Assembly (NCBI GenBank): GCA_050486545.1
Contig: JBJHDM010000010.1
Span: 1-64,000, forward strand
DNA from: DAOMNN01 sp050486545
GTDB lineage: Bacteria > Pseudomonadota > Gammaproteobacteria > Burkholderiales > Rhodocyclaceae
Length of the DNA stretch: 64,000 bases
Direction of reading: 5' to 3'
The notes beneath the pieces are model-generated. The model did no database searches. It had not been told where the DNA came from and saw nothing but the letters and a program-made list of their open reading frames with translations. Below are positions 15,612-23,815 of this stretch, piece by piece (the stretch's first letter is position 1; each line of letters starts with the position of its first letter). The position numbers and the translations under genes are program-made.

Positions 15612-17975
15612 ATGCGCACGATCCACCGCAAGCTGCTGCGCGATCTGGCCGCCCTCAAGGGCCAGGCCGCGGCGATCGCGCTGGTCATCGCCAGCGGGGT
15701 GATGACGCTGATGGTGTCGGTGACCACGCTCGATGCGCTCACGCTGACGCAGCAGCGCTTCTACCAGGACCAGCATTTCGCCGATGTCTTCGCCGACCTG
15801 AAGCGCGCGCCGGAGAGCCTCGTCGAGCGGCTGCGCGAAATTCCGGGCGTCAATCTGGTGGAGACGCGCGTGCTCGCGCCGGTGCGCATGGAGGTGCCCG
15901 GCTTCGGCGATCCGGTGCGCGGCCTGCTGGTGTCGATTCCGGACGGGCGCCAGCCGCTGCTCAACCGCCTGTACCTGCGCGAGGGTAGCCTCCCCGAATC
16001 CGGGCGCGCCGATCAGGTCGCGGTGAGCGAGGCCTTCGCCGAGGCGCATGGCCTGCGCGCGGGGGACGAATTGCGCGCGATCATCAACGGTCGTCTGACC
16101 GGGCTGCGGGTCTCGGGCATCGTGCTGAGCCCCGAGTTCGTCTACCAGATCGCGCCGACCGACCTGCTGCCGGACTACGAGCGTTACGGCATCCTGTGGA
16201 TGAACCGTCGCGCACTGGCCAGCGCCTACGGCATGGAAGGCGCGTTCAACAACGTCGTGGCGAGCCTGCAGGCCGGCGCAGTCGAAGCCGAGGTCATCGA
16301 CGAACTCGACCGTGCGCTGCGCGCCTACGGGGCGATCGGCGCGCACGGGCGCTACGACCAGCACTCGCATCGTTTCCTGCACGAGGAGCTGCAGCAGCTC
16401 CGTGCCCAGGCGGCCATCCTGCCAACCATCTTCCTGTTCGTTTCCGCCTTTCTGCTCAGCGTGGTCATGGGACGCATCATTCGCACCCAGCGCGAGCAGA
16501 TTGCGGTGCTCAAGGCCTTCGGCTACGGCGGACGCGACATCGCGCTGCACTACGGGCTGCTGACCGGGCTGATCGTGCTCGCCGGCTGGGCCGTGGGCAT
16601 CGCGCTCGGCAGCTGGGCGGCAAGCGGCCTGGCCGGCCTGTATGCCGAATACTTTCGCTTTCCGGAGATGGGTTTCCGCTTGCAGCCGTGGGTGTTGCTG
16701 CTTGCCTTCGCGACTGCGGCGGGGGCGGCCTTCGCGGGCACCTTCCGTGCGGTGTGGTCGGCGATGCGCCTCGCACCCGCTGCGGCGATGCGACCGCCGG
16801 CGCCGCCGCGCTTTCGCCGCGGGTTGATCGAGCGGCTGGTACCGGCGCGCTGGCTCGACCAGCCCGGCCGCATCATCCTGCGCAACGTCGCCCGTCACCC
16901 GGTCAAGTCCTCGCTGTCGATCGCCGGGATCGGGCTGTCGGCCGGGTTGCTGATGATGGGCGCCTACCAGATCGATGCCGTCGACCACATGCTCGACACG
17001 CAGTACGGCGGCGTGCTACGCATGGACGTCCATCTGGTGTTCACCGATCCCGTGCCTGAACAGGTCCGCAACGAACTGCTGCACCAGCCCGGCGTGCTCG
17101 GCGTCGAGAGCTATCGCAGCGTGCCGGCCCGCCTCATTGCCGGACATCGCGACTATCGTACCGCGGTGCTCGGCCTCGAGTCCGAACCGCAACTGCGCCA
17201 ACTGCTCGACCGTCGCGGACGGCCGCAATCGCTGCCGCCCGACGGATTGCTGCTCACCGATTACCTGGCCGAGCGACTGGAGCTGGCGGTCGGCGACCTC
17301 GTGCAGGTCGAGGTGCTCGAAGGGCACCGACGCATCGTGCAGGTGCCGCTGGCGGGCGTCGTGGACGAGCCGATCGGCGTCGGGGCCTATATCGAACGCC
17401 GCGCGCTCAATCGCATCCTGCGCGAGGGGCCGACCGTGAGCGGGGCGTGGCTGCTCACCGACCGCGACCGCGAGCCCGAGCTGTTCGCAAGCCTGTGGAC
17501 GCATCCCGCAGTGGCCAGCATCGGGATGATTTCCGAGGCCGAGCGCAACATTCGCGAGTACATGGGCGACACGATCCTGGCGTTTGCGCTGGTGTTCGTC
17601 ACGCTGGCCGGCTCGATCGCGTTCGCAGTGGTGTACAACAATGCGCGAATCGCCTTCGCCGAGCGTGCCCGCGAACTGGCTACCCTCGAGGTGCTCGGGT
17701 ATACGCGGGGTGAGACGAGCTTCATCCTGATCGGGGAGATCGCGCTGCTGACCGTGCTGGCCCTGCCGGTGGGCTGGGCGATTGGCGCCGGGTTCTGCTG
17801 GGCCATCAACCAGGCCTTCAGCACGGATCTGTTCCGCGTGCCGCTGGTCATTACCCCGTATGCGTTTGGTTTCGCCGCTGCCGGCGTGCTGGCCGCCTCC
17901 GTGCTGGCCGGTTTCCTGGTGCTGCGGCGCCTGCGGCATCTGGACAAGGTGTCGGTGCTCAAGGCCGTAGAATGA
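15612..17975 (+). CDS. FtsX-like ABC transporter permease
   Basis: A 787-residue permease with two FtsX/MacB repeats. The first membrane helix is at about 16-40 (AAAIALVIASGVMTLM), followed by a large periplasmic domain. Three helices follow at about 270-385, then a second helix-periplasmic-domain unit and three C-terminal helices. It ends with the usual RLRHLDKVSVLKAVE tail. It pairs with the upstream ATPase and the downstream HlyD-type adaptor, giving a complete three-component exporter without its own outer-membrane factor. This architecture is typical of systems that move lipoproteins, peptides or small molecules from the periplasm rather than classical drug uptake. Confidence 0.93.
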   Translation: MRTIHRKLLRDLAALKGQAAAIALVIASGVMTLMVSVTTLDALTLTQQRFYQDQHFADVFADLKRAPESLVERLREIPGVNLVETRVLAPVRMEVPGFGDPVRGLLVSIPDGRQPLLNRLYLREGSLPESGRADQVAVSEAFAEAHGLRAGDELRAIINGRLTGLRVSGIVLSPEFVYQIAPTDLLPDYERYGILWMNRRALASAYGMEGAFNNVVASLQAGAVEAEVIDELDRALRAYGAIGAHGRYDQHSHRFLHEELQQLRAQAAILPTIFLFVSAFLLSVVMGRIIRTQREQIAVLKAFGYGGRDIALHYGLLTGLIVLAGWAVGIALGSWAASGLAGLYAEYFRFPEMGFRLQPWVLLLAFATAAGAAFAGTFRAVWSAMRLAPAAAMRPPAPPRFRRGLIERLVPARWLDQPGRIILRNVARHPVKSSLSIAGIGLSAGLLMMGAYQIDAVDHMLDTQYGGVLRMDVHLVFTDPVPEQVRNELLHQPGVLGVESYRSVPARLIAGHRDYRTAVLGLESEPQLRQLLDRRGRPQSLPPDGLLLTDYLAERLELAVGDLVQVEVLEGHRRIVQVPLAGVVDEPIGVGAYIERRALNRILREGPTVSGAWLLTDRDREPELFASLWTHPAVASIGMISEAERNIREYMGDTILAFALVFVTLAGSIAFAVVYNNARIAFAERARELATLEVLGYTRGETSFILIGEIALLTVLALPVGWAIGAGFCWAINQAFSTDLFRVPLVITPYAFGFAAAGVLAASVLAGFLVLRRLRHLDKVSVLKAVE

Positions 17976-17997
17976 AACCCGAGGAAGTGGAGAGGAC

Positions 17998-19200
17998 ATG
18001 ACGATCGCCAAGAAGCTGCTGACCTTCGTTTTCGTGCTGGTCGCTGCCGCCTTGCTGGTCTGGGCGCTGCGGCCGGCACCGGTTGCCGTGGTCGGCGTGA
18101 AGGTGGCACCTGCGCCTTTCGTCGAGTCGGTCGACGAGGAGGGGCGCACGCGCCTGCGGGACTCCTACACGGTTTCGGCGCCGATCGGCGGCTTCCTGCA
18201 GCGGGTCGAGCTCGAAGCGGGCGATGCGGTCGAACTCGGGCAGGTGCTCTTCCGCCTCGAACCGCATCCGGCGCCGGCGCTGGACGCGCGCAGCCTGGAG
18301 CAGGCGCGCGATCATCTTGCCGCGGCGCGTGCCCGGCTGCAGAGCGCCCAGGCCAACCTCGAAACGGCGCGGACGGAGACGCGGTTCGCTGAATCCGAGT
18401 ATGTGCGTTACCGCCAGATCTTCGATCGCGAACTGATCTCGGCCACCGAGATGGAACGCCGCCAGAGCGTGCGCGACCGCGCCCGAGCGATCGAGAATGC
18501 GGCGGCGCACGCGGTCGACGTCGCCCGCGCGGAAGTCGAGAGCGTGCGGGCCGTGGTCGAGATCTCCAGCGGCCAGCGTCCGGCTGACGACTATCCGGTG
18601 CTCGACGTCCGCTCGCCCGCCGCGGGCCTGGTGTTGCGCCGCCATCGCTGCTGCGAGGGGGCGGTCAATGCTGGTGATCCGGTCATGGACGTCGGCAGCC
18701 TCGAGGACCTCGAGGTCCAGGTCGACCTCCTGTCGATGGACGCGGTACGCGTACGATCCGGCATGCGGGTACGCATTGGCGGCTGGGGCGGCGACGGCGT
18801 GCTTGACGGTCGCGTGCGGCGCGTCGAGCCGGCCGGATTCACGCGCACCTCGGCACTGGGGGTGGACGAGCAACGTGTGCCGGTGATCGTCGACTTCGCC
18901 GAGCCGGCCGAGGCCGCGAAGGTGCTCGGGGTGGGGTATCGCGTCGAGGCCGAATTTCTGCTGTGGGAGGGCGACGCCGTGCTGCAGGTCCCGACCAGTG
19001 CGCTGTTCCGCGACGACGGCCGCTGGTCGGTGTTCGTCGTGACCGGGGAGGGCCGGGCCGTGCTGCGAACCGTCGAGACCGGCCGCCGCAGCGGCCTGAC
19101 GACCCAGGTCCTCGACGGGCTCGCCGCCGGCGAGATCGTCGTCACCCATCCGGGCGACCGGGTGCGCGACGGTGTACGGGTGAACGTCGAAACGCGTTAG
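17998..19200 (+). CDS. HlyD-family periplasmic adaptor of the ABC exporter
   Basis: A 400-residue adaptor. It has an N-terminal membrane anchor (about 8-25), a lipoyl half-motif (YTVSAPIGGFLQRVELEAGDAVELGQVL), and a long coiled-coil hairpin (about 95-185, rich in Ala, Arg and Glu). The second lipoyl half follows (VLDVRSPAAGLVL), then beta-barrel and membrane-proximal domains. A CC pair (Cys219-220 region, RHRCCEGAV) in the loop after the lipoyl motif is unusual. It lies 22 bp after the permease with RBS GTGGAGAG. It links the FtsX permease to an outer-membrane channel encoded elsewhere. Confidence 0.9.
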   Translation: MTIAKKLLTFVFVLVAAALLVWALRPAPVAVVGVKVAPAPFVESVDEEGRTRLRDSYTVSAPIGGFLQRVELEAGDAVELGQVLFRLEPHPAPALDARSLEQARDHLAAARARLQSAQANLETARTETRFAESEYVRYRQIFDRELISATEMERRQSVRDRARAIENAAAHAVDVARAEVESVRAVVEISSGQRPADDYPVLDVRSPAAGLVLRRHRCCEGAVNAGDPVMDVGSLEDLEVQVDLLSMDAVRVRSGMRVRIGGWGGDGVLDGRVRRVEPAGFTRTSALGVDEQRVPVIVDFAEPAEAAKVLGVGYRVEAEFLLWEGDAVLQVPTSALFRDDGRWSVFVVTGEGRAVLRTVETGRRSGLTTQVLDGLAAGEIVVTHPGDRVRDGVRVNVETR

Positions 19201-19227
19201 TCGCTGCGAAGCTCGCTCGAACCCCAC

Positions 19228-19632
19228 TTACTCGTCGATCCGGCTCCGCCCGGCTTTCAGCCGGGCATGCCTTGCCTTGGCCTCGAGCCGTTTCCGGTCC
19301 GCCGCGCGACTCGGACGTGTCGGCATGCGGGGTTTGCGCTCCGTTGCGGCGGCCGCCACCAGGTCTTCCAGGCGGCGCATCGCCTCGCTGCGGTTCTTCT
19401 CCAGGCTGCGGAATTTCTGTGCCTTGATGACGACGACGCCTTCCCGGGTGATCCGGCGATCGTCGAGCGCTAGCAACCGCTCGCGGAGCGCTTCCGGAAG
19501 TGAGGAGGCGCGGATATCGAAGCGCAGATGCACGGCGTTCGACACCTTGTTGATGTTCTGGCCGCCCGCCCCCTGCGCGCGGATCGCGGTGAATTCGACT
19601 TCCTCGGGGGAGATGGTCGGGCGGGGGCGCAT
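19228..19632 (-). CDS. arfB: Alternative ribosome-rescue peptidyl-tRNA hydrolase ArfB
   Basis: A 134-residue YaeJ/ArfB protein that enters stalled ribosomes and hydrolyses peptidyl-tRNA. The catalytic GGQ is at residues 23-25 within GAGGQNINKVSNAVHLRFD. The C-terminal basic tail (RPSRAADRKRLEAKARHARLKAGRSR) inserts in the mRNA channel in known members. It is divergent from yaiI with only 60 bp between the starts, so both promoters lie there. A perfect 8-bp hairpin (19248-19266) inside its last codons may serve as terminator for the convergent HlyD gene. Confidence 0.93.
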   Translation of the reverse strand: MRPRPTISPEEVEFTAIRAQGAGGQNINKVSNAVHLRFDIRASSLPEALRERLLALDDRRITREGVVVIKAQKFRSLEKNRSEAMRRLEDLVAAAATERKPRMPTRPSRAADRKRLEAKARHARLKAGRSRIDE

Positions 19633-19692
19633 GGCGGGTTCGTGCGGGGCTCGGGATGGTATTGTAGAACGCTCTTCCCGAAGGCCTCCAAC

Positions 19693-20154
19693 ATGAAGAT
19701 CTGGGTCGATGCCGACGCCTGTCCCGCCGTGATCAAGGAAATCCTGTTTCGCGCGGCGAATCGTGCCCAGATCCCGCTGACGCTGATTGCCAACCAGATG
19801 TTGCGGGTACCGGCTTCGCCATGGATTCGGGCACTGCAGGTGCCCTCGGGCTTCGATGTGGCCGACCGGCGCATCGCCGAGGAAGTGGTCGCGGGCGACC
19901 TCGTGATCACTGCAGACGTACCGCTCGCCGCACAGGTCATCGACAAGGGCGCACGGGTGCTCGATCCTCGTGGCGAACTCCTCGATGCAGGCAACATCCA
20001 GGAGCGGTTGAGCCTGCGCAACTTCATGGAGGAATTGCGCGGCAGCGGGGTCGAGACCGGCGGCCCGGCCAGTTTCTCGGCCGCCGACCGGCAGGCGTTT
20101 GCCAACCGTCTCGATGGCTTGCTGACGAAGTTCCAGCGTGGGGCGGGGCGCTAG
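19693..20154 (+). CDS. yaiI: YaiI/YqxD family protein (DUF188, NYN-like)
   Basis: A 153-residue DUF188 protein. It opens with the family signature MKIWVDADACPAVIKEIL and contains GDLVITADVPLA and the RG.LL....I...L..RN.M..LR pattern. The fold is PIN/NYN-like and a nuclease activity is suspected, but the biological role is unknown. Start fixed by the conserved N-terminus. Confidence 0.92.
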   Translation: MKIWVDADACPAVIKEILFRAANRAQIPLTLIANQMLRVPASPWIRALQVPSGFDVADRRIAEEVVAGDLVITADVPLAAQVIDKGARVLDPRGELLDAGNIQERLSLRNFMEELRGSGVETGGPASFSAADRQAFANRLDGLLTKFQRGAGR

Positions 20155-20236
20155 TTCAACACCGTGGCATGCCTTGGTTCGCCACTGAGTGGCGGATATG
20201 ATGAAACGTGAGAGAAGCACTTCGCTCGAGGAGACC

Positions 20237-21691
20237 ATGGCCCACCTGCTTCCCCTGTCGCGTGTTGCCCGTCTCGTCGGTCAACCCCGGTCGGCGATCC
20301 AGCGCATGATCCACGATGGCGAGCTGGATACCTTCGACGGGATGGTCGATGTCAATGAGTTGCTGCGTGTGTTTCCCGACGTACGTTGGGAGGACGACGG
20401 CGAGTACCGTCGCGTGCAGGAGATCAAGGAGAAGGCGTTCGGGCGCCGTATTCTCGAGCGTGTGCTTCCCGAAAAGGAAGTGCTGGCCGAACGTCTGTTC
20501 GAGATGGGCAGGGAGTTCGCCGCCGCCAAGGCCTTGCTGCTGCACTACGACGGGATCCTGGGCTTCCTGCACGACAAGCTCGACGACTTGGCCGACGCGG
20601 GGGATGCGGCTACCGTGGAGGCAGTCGCGGAAGTCAAGCAATGGCTCAGGCGCGAACTCGACGCCGCGCCCGGGGAGGCCGAACGGGCCCAGTCGCTGTT
20701 GGCGAGGGAGAACGTGATGCGAATGATGTCCGCGCAGGTCAAGGTCCTGCCCTCCGGCCACGAGTTCACGCTCGAAGGCAACGACACCCTGCTCGAGGCC
20801 GCCCTGCGGGTCGGCCTGCCGCTCGAGTACGGTTGCAGCAACGGCAACTGCGGCGCTTGTCGCGCGCGCCTCGTCACCGGGCAGGTACGCAAGGTGCACC
20901 CGCACGACTTCACCTTCCGCGAACAGGAAAAGGGCAACGGAGAATTCCTGTTGTGTTCGTATACGGCAGTGACCGATGTCGTGATCGAGGCGGTGCTGGC
21001 TGGTGCGTCGGACATTCCGCGGCAGACGATCCCGGCGCGCGTCCGGTCGATCGAACGGCTCGGCGAGCATGTGGCCGCGCTCCACCTGACCACGCCCCGC
21101 AGTCAGCGCCTGCGCTTCCTGGCCGGCCAGTCCGTCACCCTCGAGGCGGGCGGGGTCCGGGCTGACTATCACGTCGCCAGCTGTCCCTGCGAGGACCGCC
21201 ACATCACCCTCCATGTGCGCAAGGACGACAGCCCATTCTCGCAACAGGTGTTCCCCCGGCTCGCGAAGGACGACGTCGTGACCATCGACGGTCCGCACGG
21301 TGGTCTGGTCTATGACATGGATTCACGCCGCACCGCGGTTTTCGTCGCCTGGGACGACGGCTTCGGCCCGGTCCAGAGCCTCATCCAGCACGCGATGTCG
21401 CTGGAAATCGCCGAGGCGATGCACCTGTACTGGGTCGCCGAACACACCGGCCACTACCTCGGCAACCTGTGTCGCTCGTGGACCGACGCCATGGACGAAT
21501 TTCACTACCTGCCGCTCGACGTGCAGGGTGGCGTGGACAAGGTGGTCGCCACCATCCTCGAACGTCATCCCGACCTGTCGCGGACCGATGTCTATGCAGT
21601 CGCGCCGGCCGAACTGCTCGAAGCGCTCAGGATCAACGCCGTGGCGCGGGGCCTTTCACCACAAGGCTGGCATGGCGAGGCGTTCGGCTGA
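20237..21691 (+). CDS. HTH / coiled-coil / [2Fe-2S] ferredoxin / degenerate ferredoxin-reductase fusion
   Basis: A 484-residue multi-domain redox protein. Residues about 3-45 (LSRVARLVGQPRSAIQRMI...) resemble a MerR/excisionase-type helix-turn-helix. Residues about 55-155 are charged and helical. Residues about 160-250 are a plant-type ferredoxin with C-x4-C-x2-C (CSNGNCGAC) and a distal LLCSY cysteine. The remainder resembles the FAD and NAD(P) domains of ferredoxin reductases. The usual RxYS flavin motif is replaced by ADYHVAS and the nucleotide-loop motif by AWDDGFGPVQS, so the reductase half may be altered. ATG at 20237 follows GGAGA; ATGs at 20198 and 20201 would add 12-13 residues. It is convergent with the DsrC-like gene, 17 bp away. 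Confidence 0.8.
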   Translation: MAHLLPLSRVARLVGQPRSAIQRMIHDGELDTFDGMVDVNELLRVFPDVRWEDDGEYRRVQEIKEKAFGRRILERVLPEKEVLAERLFEMGREFAAAKALLLHYDGILGFLHDKLDDLADAGDAATVEAVAEVKQWLRRELDAAPGEAERAQSLLARENVMRMMSAQVKVLPSGHEFTLEGNDTLLEAALRVGLPLEYGCSNGNCGACRARLVTGQVRKVHPHDFTFREQEKGNGEFLLCSYTAVTDVVIEAVLAGASDIPRQTIPARVRSIERLGEHVAALHLTTPRSQRLRFLAGQSVTLEAGGVRADYHVASCPCEDRHITLHVRKDDSPFSQQVFPRLAKDDVVTIDGPHGGLVYDMDSRRTAVFVAWDDGFGPVQSLIQHAMSLEIAEAMHLYWVAEHTGHYLGNLCRSWTDAMDEFHYLPLDVQGGVDKVVATILERHPDLSRTDVYAVAPAELLEALRINAVARGLSPQGWHGEAFG

Positions 21692-21708
21692 GAGAACCAA
21701 ATCTGCCC

Positions 21709-22071
21709 TCACCCCGTACTCCACGCCCGCGGCCGTTTCATGCCGGCGATCTTGCAGGCCATGCGGACGTAGCCGTAGGGAAAGAGTTCGAAGAGGTAAT
21801 TGCGGGCCTTGGGTCCCAGGCCCATTTCGTCGGCCATGTGGCGGATCACGAAGCGGGCGTCGGCGGCGATCTGGTGTTCCTCGTAGTACCGGCGCATGAA
21901 GCGCAGGATCTGCCAGTGCTCGTCGGTCAGGATGACGCCTTCGCGCGCAGCGATCTGCTCGGCCACGGTCTCGTCCCAGCGCAAGGGATCGAAGAGGTAG
22001 CCTTCGACATCGGTTTCGAGCGCAATGCCCTTGGAATCGGTAATCCTGTCTTCGATGGTGTGGGTGCTCAT
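21709..22071 (-). CDS. DsrC/TusE-family sulfur-carrier-like protein with atypical cysteines
   Basis: A 120-residue DsrC/TusE/RspA-family protein. The fold signature is clear: GIALETDVEGYLFDPLRWDETVAEQIAAREG, then LTDEHWQILRFMRRYYEEHQ and a C-terminal ACKIAG arm. DsrC carries two cysteines on the arm and TusE only the last one. Here the upstream cysteine (ACKIAG) is kept, while the final residues read PRAWSTG, without the penultimate cysteine essential for persulfide transfer. It therefore cannot work as ordinary TusE or DsrC and may be a regulatory (RspA-like) member. ATG at 22071 follows GGAGCAGGCG. It is divergent from the LysR gene. Confidence 0.85.
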   Translation of the reverse strand: MSTHTIEDRITDSKGIALETDVEGYLFDPLRWDETVAEQIAAREGVILTDEHWQILRFMRRYYEEHQIAADARFVIRHMADEMGLGPKARNYLFELFPYGYVRMACKIAGMKRPRAWSTG

Positions 22072-22165
22072 CGCCTGCTCCTGAAAGTCCGGCAAGCGGA
22101 AAGTGCCGCACACCGGAACCTGTGCACAATCTATGGGCAGTACTTCCATTTAACAAACGGAATTA

Positions 22166-22186
22166 ATTGATATCTAATATCGCAAT
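22166..22186. promoter_or_regulatory. AT-rich palindrome in the dsrC-like / lysR divergent promoter
   Basis: Nested inverted repeats: ATTG-N13-CAAT (22166-22186) encloses GATAT-CTA-ATATC (22169-22181). They lie in the most AT-rich stretch of the region, 16 bp before the LysR start. This is the expected place for a LysR autoregulatory site controlling both divergent genes. Confidence 0.45.
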
Positions 22187-22201
22187 ATTCGATTGATCGA
22201 G

Positions 22202-23056
22202 ATGGATACCGAGTTTGCCCGGACCTTTCTTGCGGTGGTCGCTGCCGGCAACTTCGTCGGAGCGGCCGAGCGGCTGCATGTCACCCAGTCGACGGTGAGT
22301 GCGCGCATCCAGGCCCTGGAGCGGCAATTGGGTGCCGTGCTGCTGCGGCGCGGGCGTGGTGGGGCGGGATTGACGCCGGCGGGGCAGCGCTTCTTGCGTC
22401 ACGCGAAGAACCTCGTGCGTACGAGCGAACAGGCGCGTCACGACGTGGGGCTGCCGGAAGGCTACAGTGGCACGCTGACCCTGCGCGGACGCATTGCGCT
22501 GTGGGAGGGGTTTCTTCCGGCCTGGGCCGACTGGATGCGGCGGCGCATGCCGGATATCTCGCTGCGGCTGGAGATCGGGTTCGAGGAGGACATCATGCAG
22601 GGGCTGGTGCAGGGCACGGTCGATCTCGGCCTAATGTACACGCCCGAGAACCGGCCCGGGCTGGGTATCGAGTACCTGTTCGACGAAAGCCTGTTGCTGG
22701 TCAGCACGGAGCCCGGTGCCGAATGGCGTGACGAACGTTACGTACACGTCGACTGGGGGCCGGATTTCGAGGCGCAGTTCACCACCCACTTCCCGGACCT
22801 GCAACCGCCGGCATTGCTCGCCAATGTCGGCTGGCTGGCCATCCAGCAGGTGCTGCACTCGGGCGGTTCCGCATTCATTCCGCGCCGGATTGCCCGCGAC
22901 CCGATCGCCGCCGGGCATCTGCACCGTGTCCCCGGCAGTCCGGTCCTGTCGCTGCCGGCGTATCTCGTCCATTCGCTGGAGCGCCGCGATGCGGCGATGA
23001 AGGCTGCGCTCGAAGGGCTGCGCATGCTGGCCGGACGGGAACGGGAAAGCGGCTGA
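22202..23056 (+). CDS. LysR-family transcriptional regulator
   Basis: A 284-residue LysR regulator. The N-terminal winged helix is at about 1-60 (TFLAVVAAGNFVGAAERLHVTQSTVSARIQALE). A short linker and a periplasmic-binding-like effector domain follow (about 88-280; DLGLMYTPENRPGLGIEYLFDESLLLV). ATG 22202 is chosen; an in-frame TTG at 22193 would add three residues. A clear SD is lacking. Likely regulates itself and the divergent DsrC-like gene, and possibly the redox fusion beyond it. Effector unknown. Confidence 0.9.
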   Translation: MDTEFARTFLAVVAAGNFVGAAERLHVTQSTVSARIQALERQLGAVLLRRGRGGAGLTPAGQRFLRHAKNLVRTSEQARHDVGLPEGYSGTLTLRGRIALWEGFLPAWADWMRRRMPDISLRLEIGFEEDIMQGLVQGTVDLGLMYTPENRPGLGIEYLFDESLLLVSTEPGAEWRDERYVHVDWGPDFEAQFTTHFPDLQPPALLANVGWLAIQQVLHSGGSAFIPRRIARDPIAAGHLHRVPGSPVLSLPAYLVHSLERRDAAMKAALEGLRMLAGRERESG

Positions 23057-23133
23057 GATACGAGCGGTTCGCTGCCGTGGTACGGCGCGAAGCCCGCAGG
23101 TTCCCAACGGCCGGCCGGGCGCTTCCCGAGGCG

Positions 23134-23151
23134 TGTCGGCAATCGGCGACA
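23134..23151 (+). promoter_or_regulatory. GlrR-type upstream activator site 1
   Basis: TGTCGGCAATCGGCGACA is an exact match to the TGTC-N10-GACA consensus bound by GlrR (QseF). It lies about 165 bp upstream of the sigma-54 -24 element at 23314, a normal distance for an enhancer site. Confidence 0.6.
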
Positions 23152-23199
23152 TCGCAATCCGCCGTCCGGAAAGGGGTTGTGCGGAATCGGCCGGAAGGC

Positions 23200-23217
23200 C
23201 GTCGCAGATCGGCGACG
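23200..23217 (+). promoter_or_regulatory. GlrR-type upstream activator site 2
   Basis: CGTCGCAGATCGGCGACG fits GTC-N10-GAC with the same spacing as site 1 and shares its ATCGGCGAC right half. The outer bases deviate from TGTC/GACA but are themselves complementary. Two spaced sites are usual for sigma-54 enhancer elements. Confidence 0.5.
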
Positions 23218-23313
23218 CATTTCGCCCGGTTTCCTCGCAAGCACAACTTAGACGGTTCTTCATGGCCCTGCTGATATTCCACAAGGCATTGAAATGCCGG
23301 CGCTAATGATGTG

Positions 23314-23329
23314 TTGGCACGCGGCTTGC
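23314..23329 (+). promoter_or_regulatory. Sigma-54 promoter of the EF-hand gene
   Basis: TTGGCACGCGGCTTGC has the -24 GG (23316-23317) and -12 GC (23328-23329) exactly 10 bases apart, and matches the TGGCACG-N4-TTGC consensus. The start point would be near 23341, giving a leader of about 50 nt. That leader contains a CCTCG/CGAGG hairpin and the RBS AGGAGA. Confidence 0.75.
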
Positions 23330-23388
23330 GAAAGGGTGCCCGACCTCGGAGTAACGAGGCATCCCGAATCCAACACAGGAGAATCGCC

Positions 23389-23691
23389 ATGAAACTCAAC
23401 AAGCTGCTCGTCGCAAGCCTGGCCGTCGCTTATTCCTTGCCGATCGTCGCCTTTGCCGGTTCGATCGTGCCGGGCCCGGATCGTCATCTCAACACCATCG
23501 TGCTTGCGCAGGCCGACACCGATCGGTTCGTGGAACTCGATGCCAACCAGGATGGGGTGATCGACCGTGAAGAGGCTGCGGTGGATCCTGAGGTCGCGGC
23601 CGCGTTCGAAGAGATCGATACGGCGGGCACCGGCGTGATCACCCCCGAGGAGTTTTCCGCCTGGGAGGAAGTGAGCGGCACGGAGTACTGA
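23389..23691 (+). CDS. Small exported EF-hand protein
   Basis: A 100-residue protein with a Sec signal peptide (about 1-23, MKLNKLLVASLAVAYSLPIVAF). Two EF-hand loops follow: DANQDGVIDREE (51-62), a complete calcium loop, and DTAGTGVITPEE (77-88), with a usable set of acidic ligands. The mature protein is about 75 residues and acidic, so a periplasmic calcium sensor or buffer is likely. ATG has RBS AGGAGA (23377-23382). Transcription appears to start from the sigma-54 promoter at 23314-23329 under GlrR-type sites, and the genes for GlrK/GlrR lie 2 kb downstream. This suggests the protein is an output of that envelope-sensing system. Confidence 0.85.
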   Translation: MKLNKLLVASLAVAYSLPIVAFAGSIVPGPDRHLNTIVLAQADTDRFVELDANQDGVIDREEAAVDPEVAAAFEEIDTAGTGVITPEEFSAWEEVSGTEY

Positions 23692-23815
23692 CCGGGAGCA
23701 TCCCGGGCGGGTATGCCGCCGGTGCCGGTTGCGGGTTCATCGCATGGGCCTGTTCCGGCCTGCCTGGCCCGGCCCGGGAAAGCCTTGAAAGCATGTTGAA
23801 CGACAGGAGAACGAG

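Noticed and set aside
22169..22182. Possible FNR site (TTGAT-N4-ATCAA-like)
   Set aside because: The right half does not fit ATCAA; the symmetry is better described by the nested GATAT/ATATC and ATTG/CAAT palindromes.
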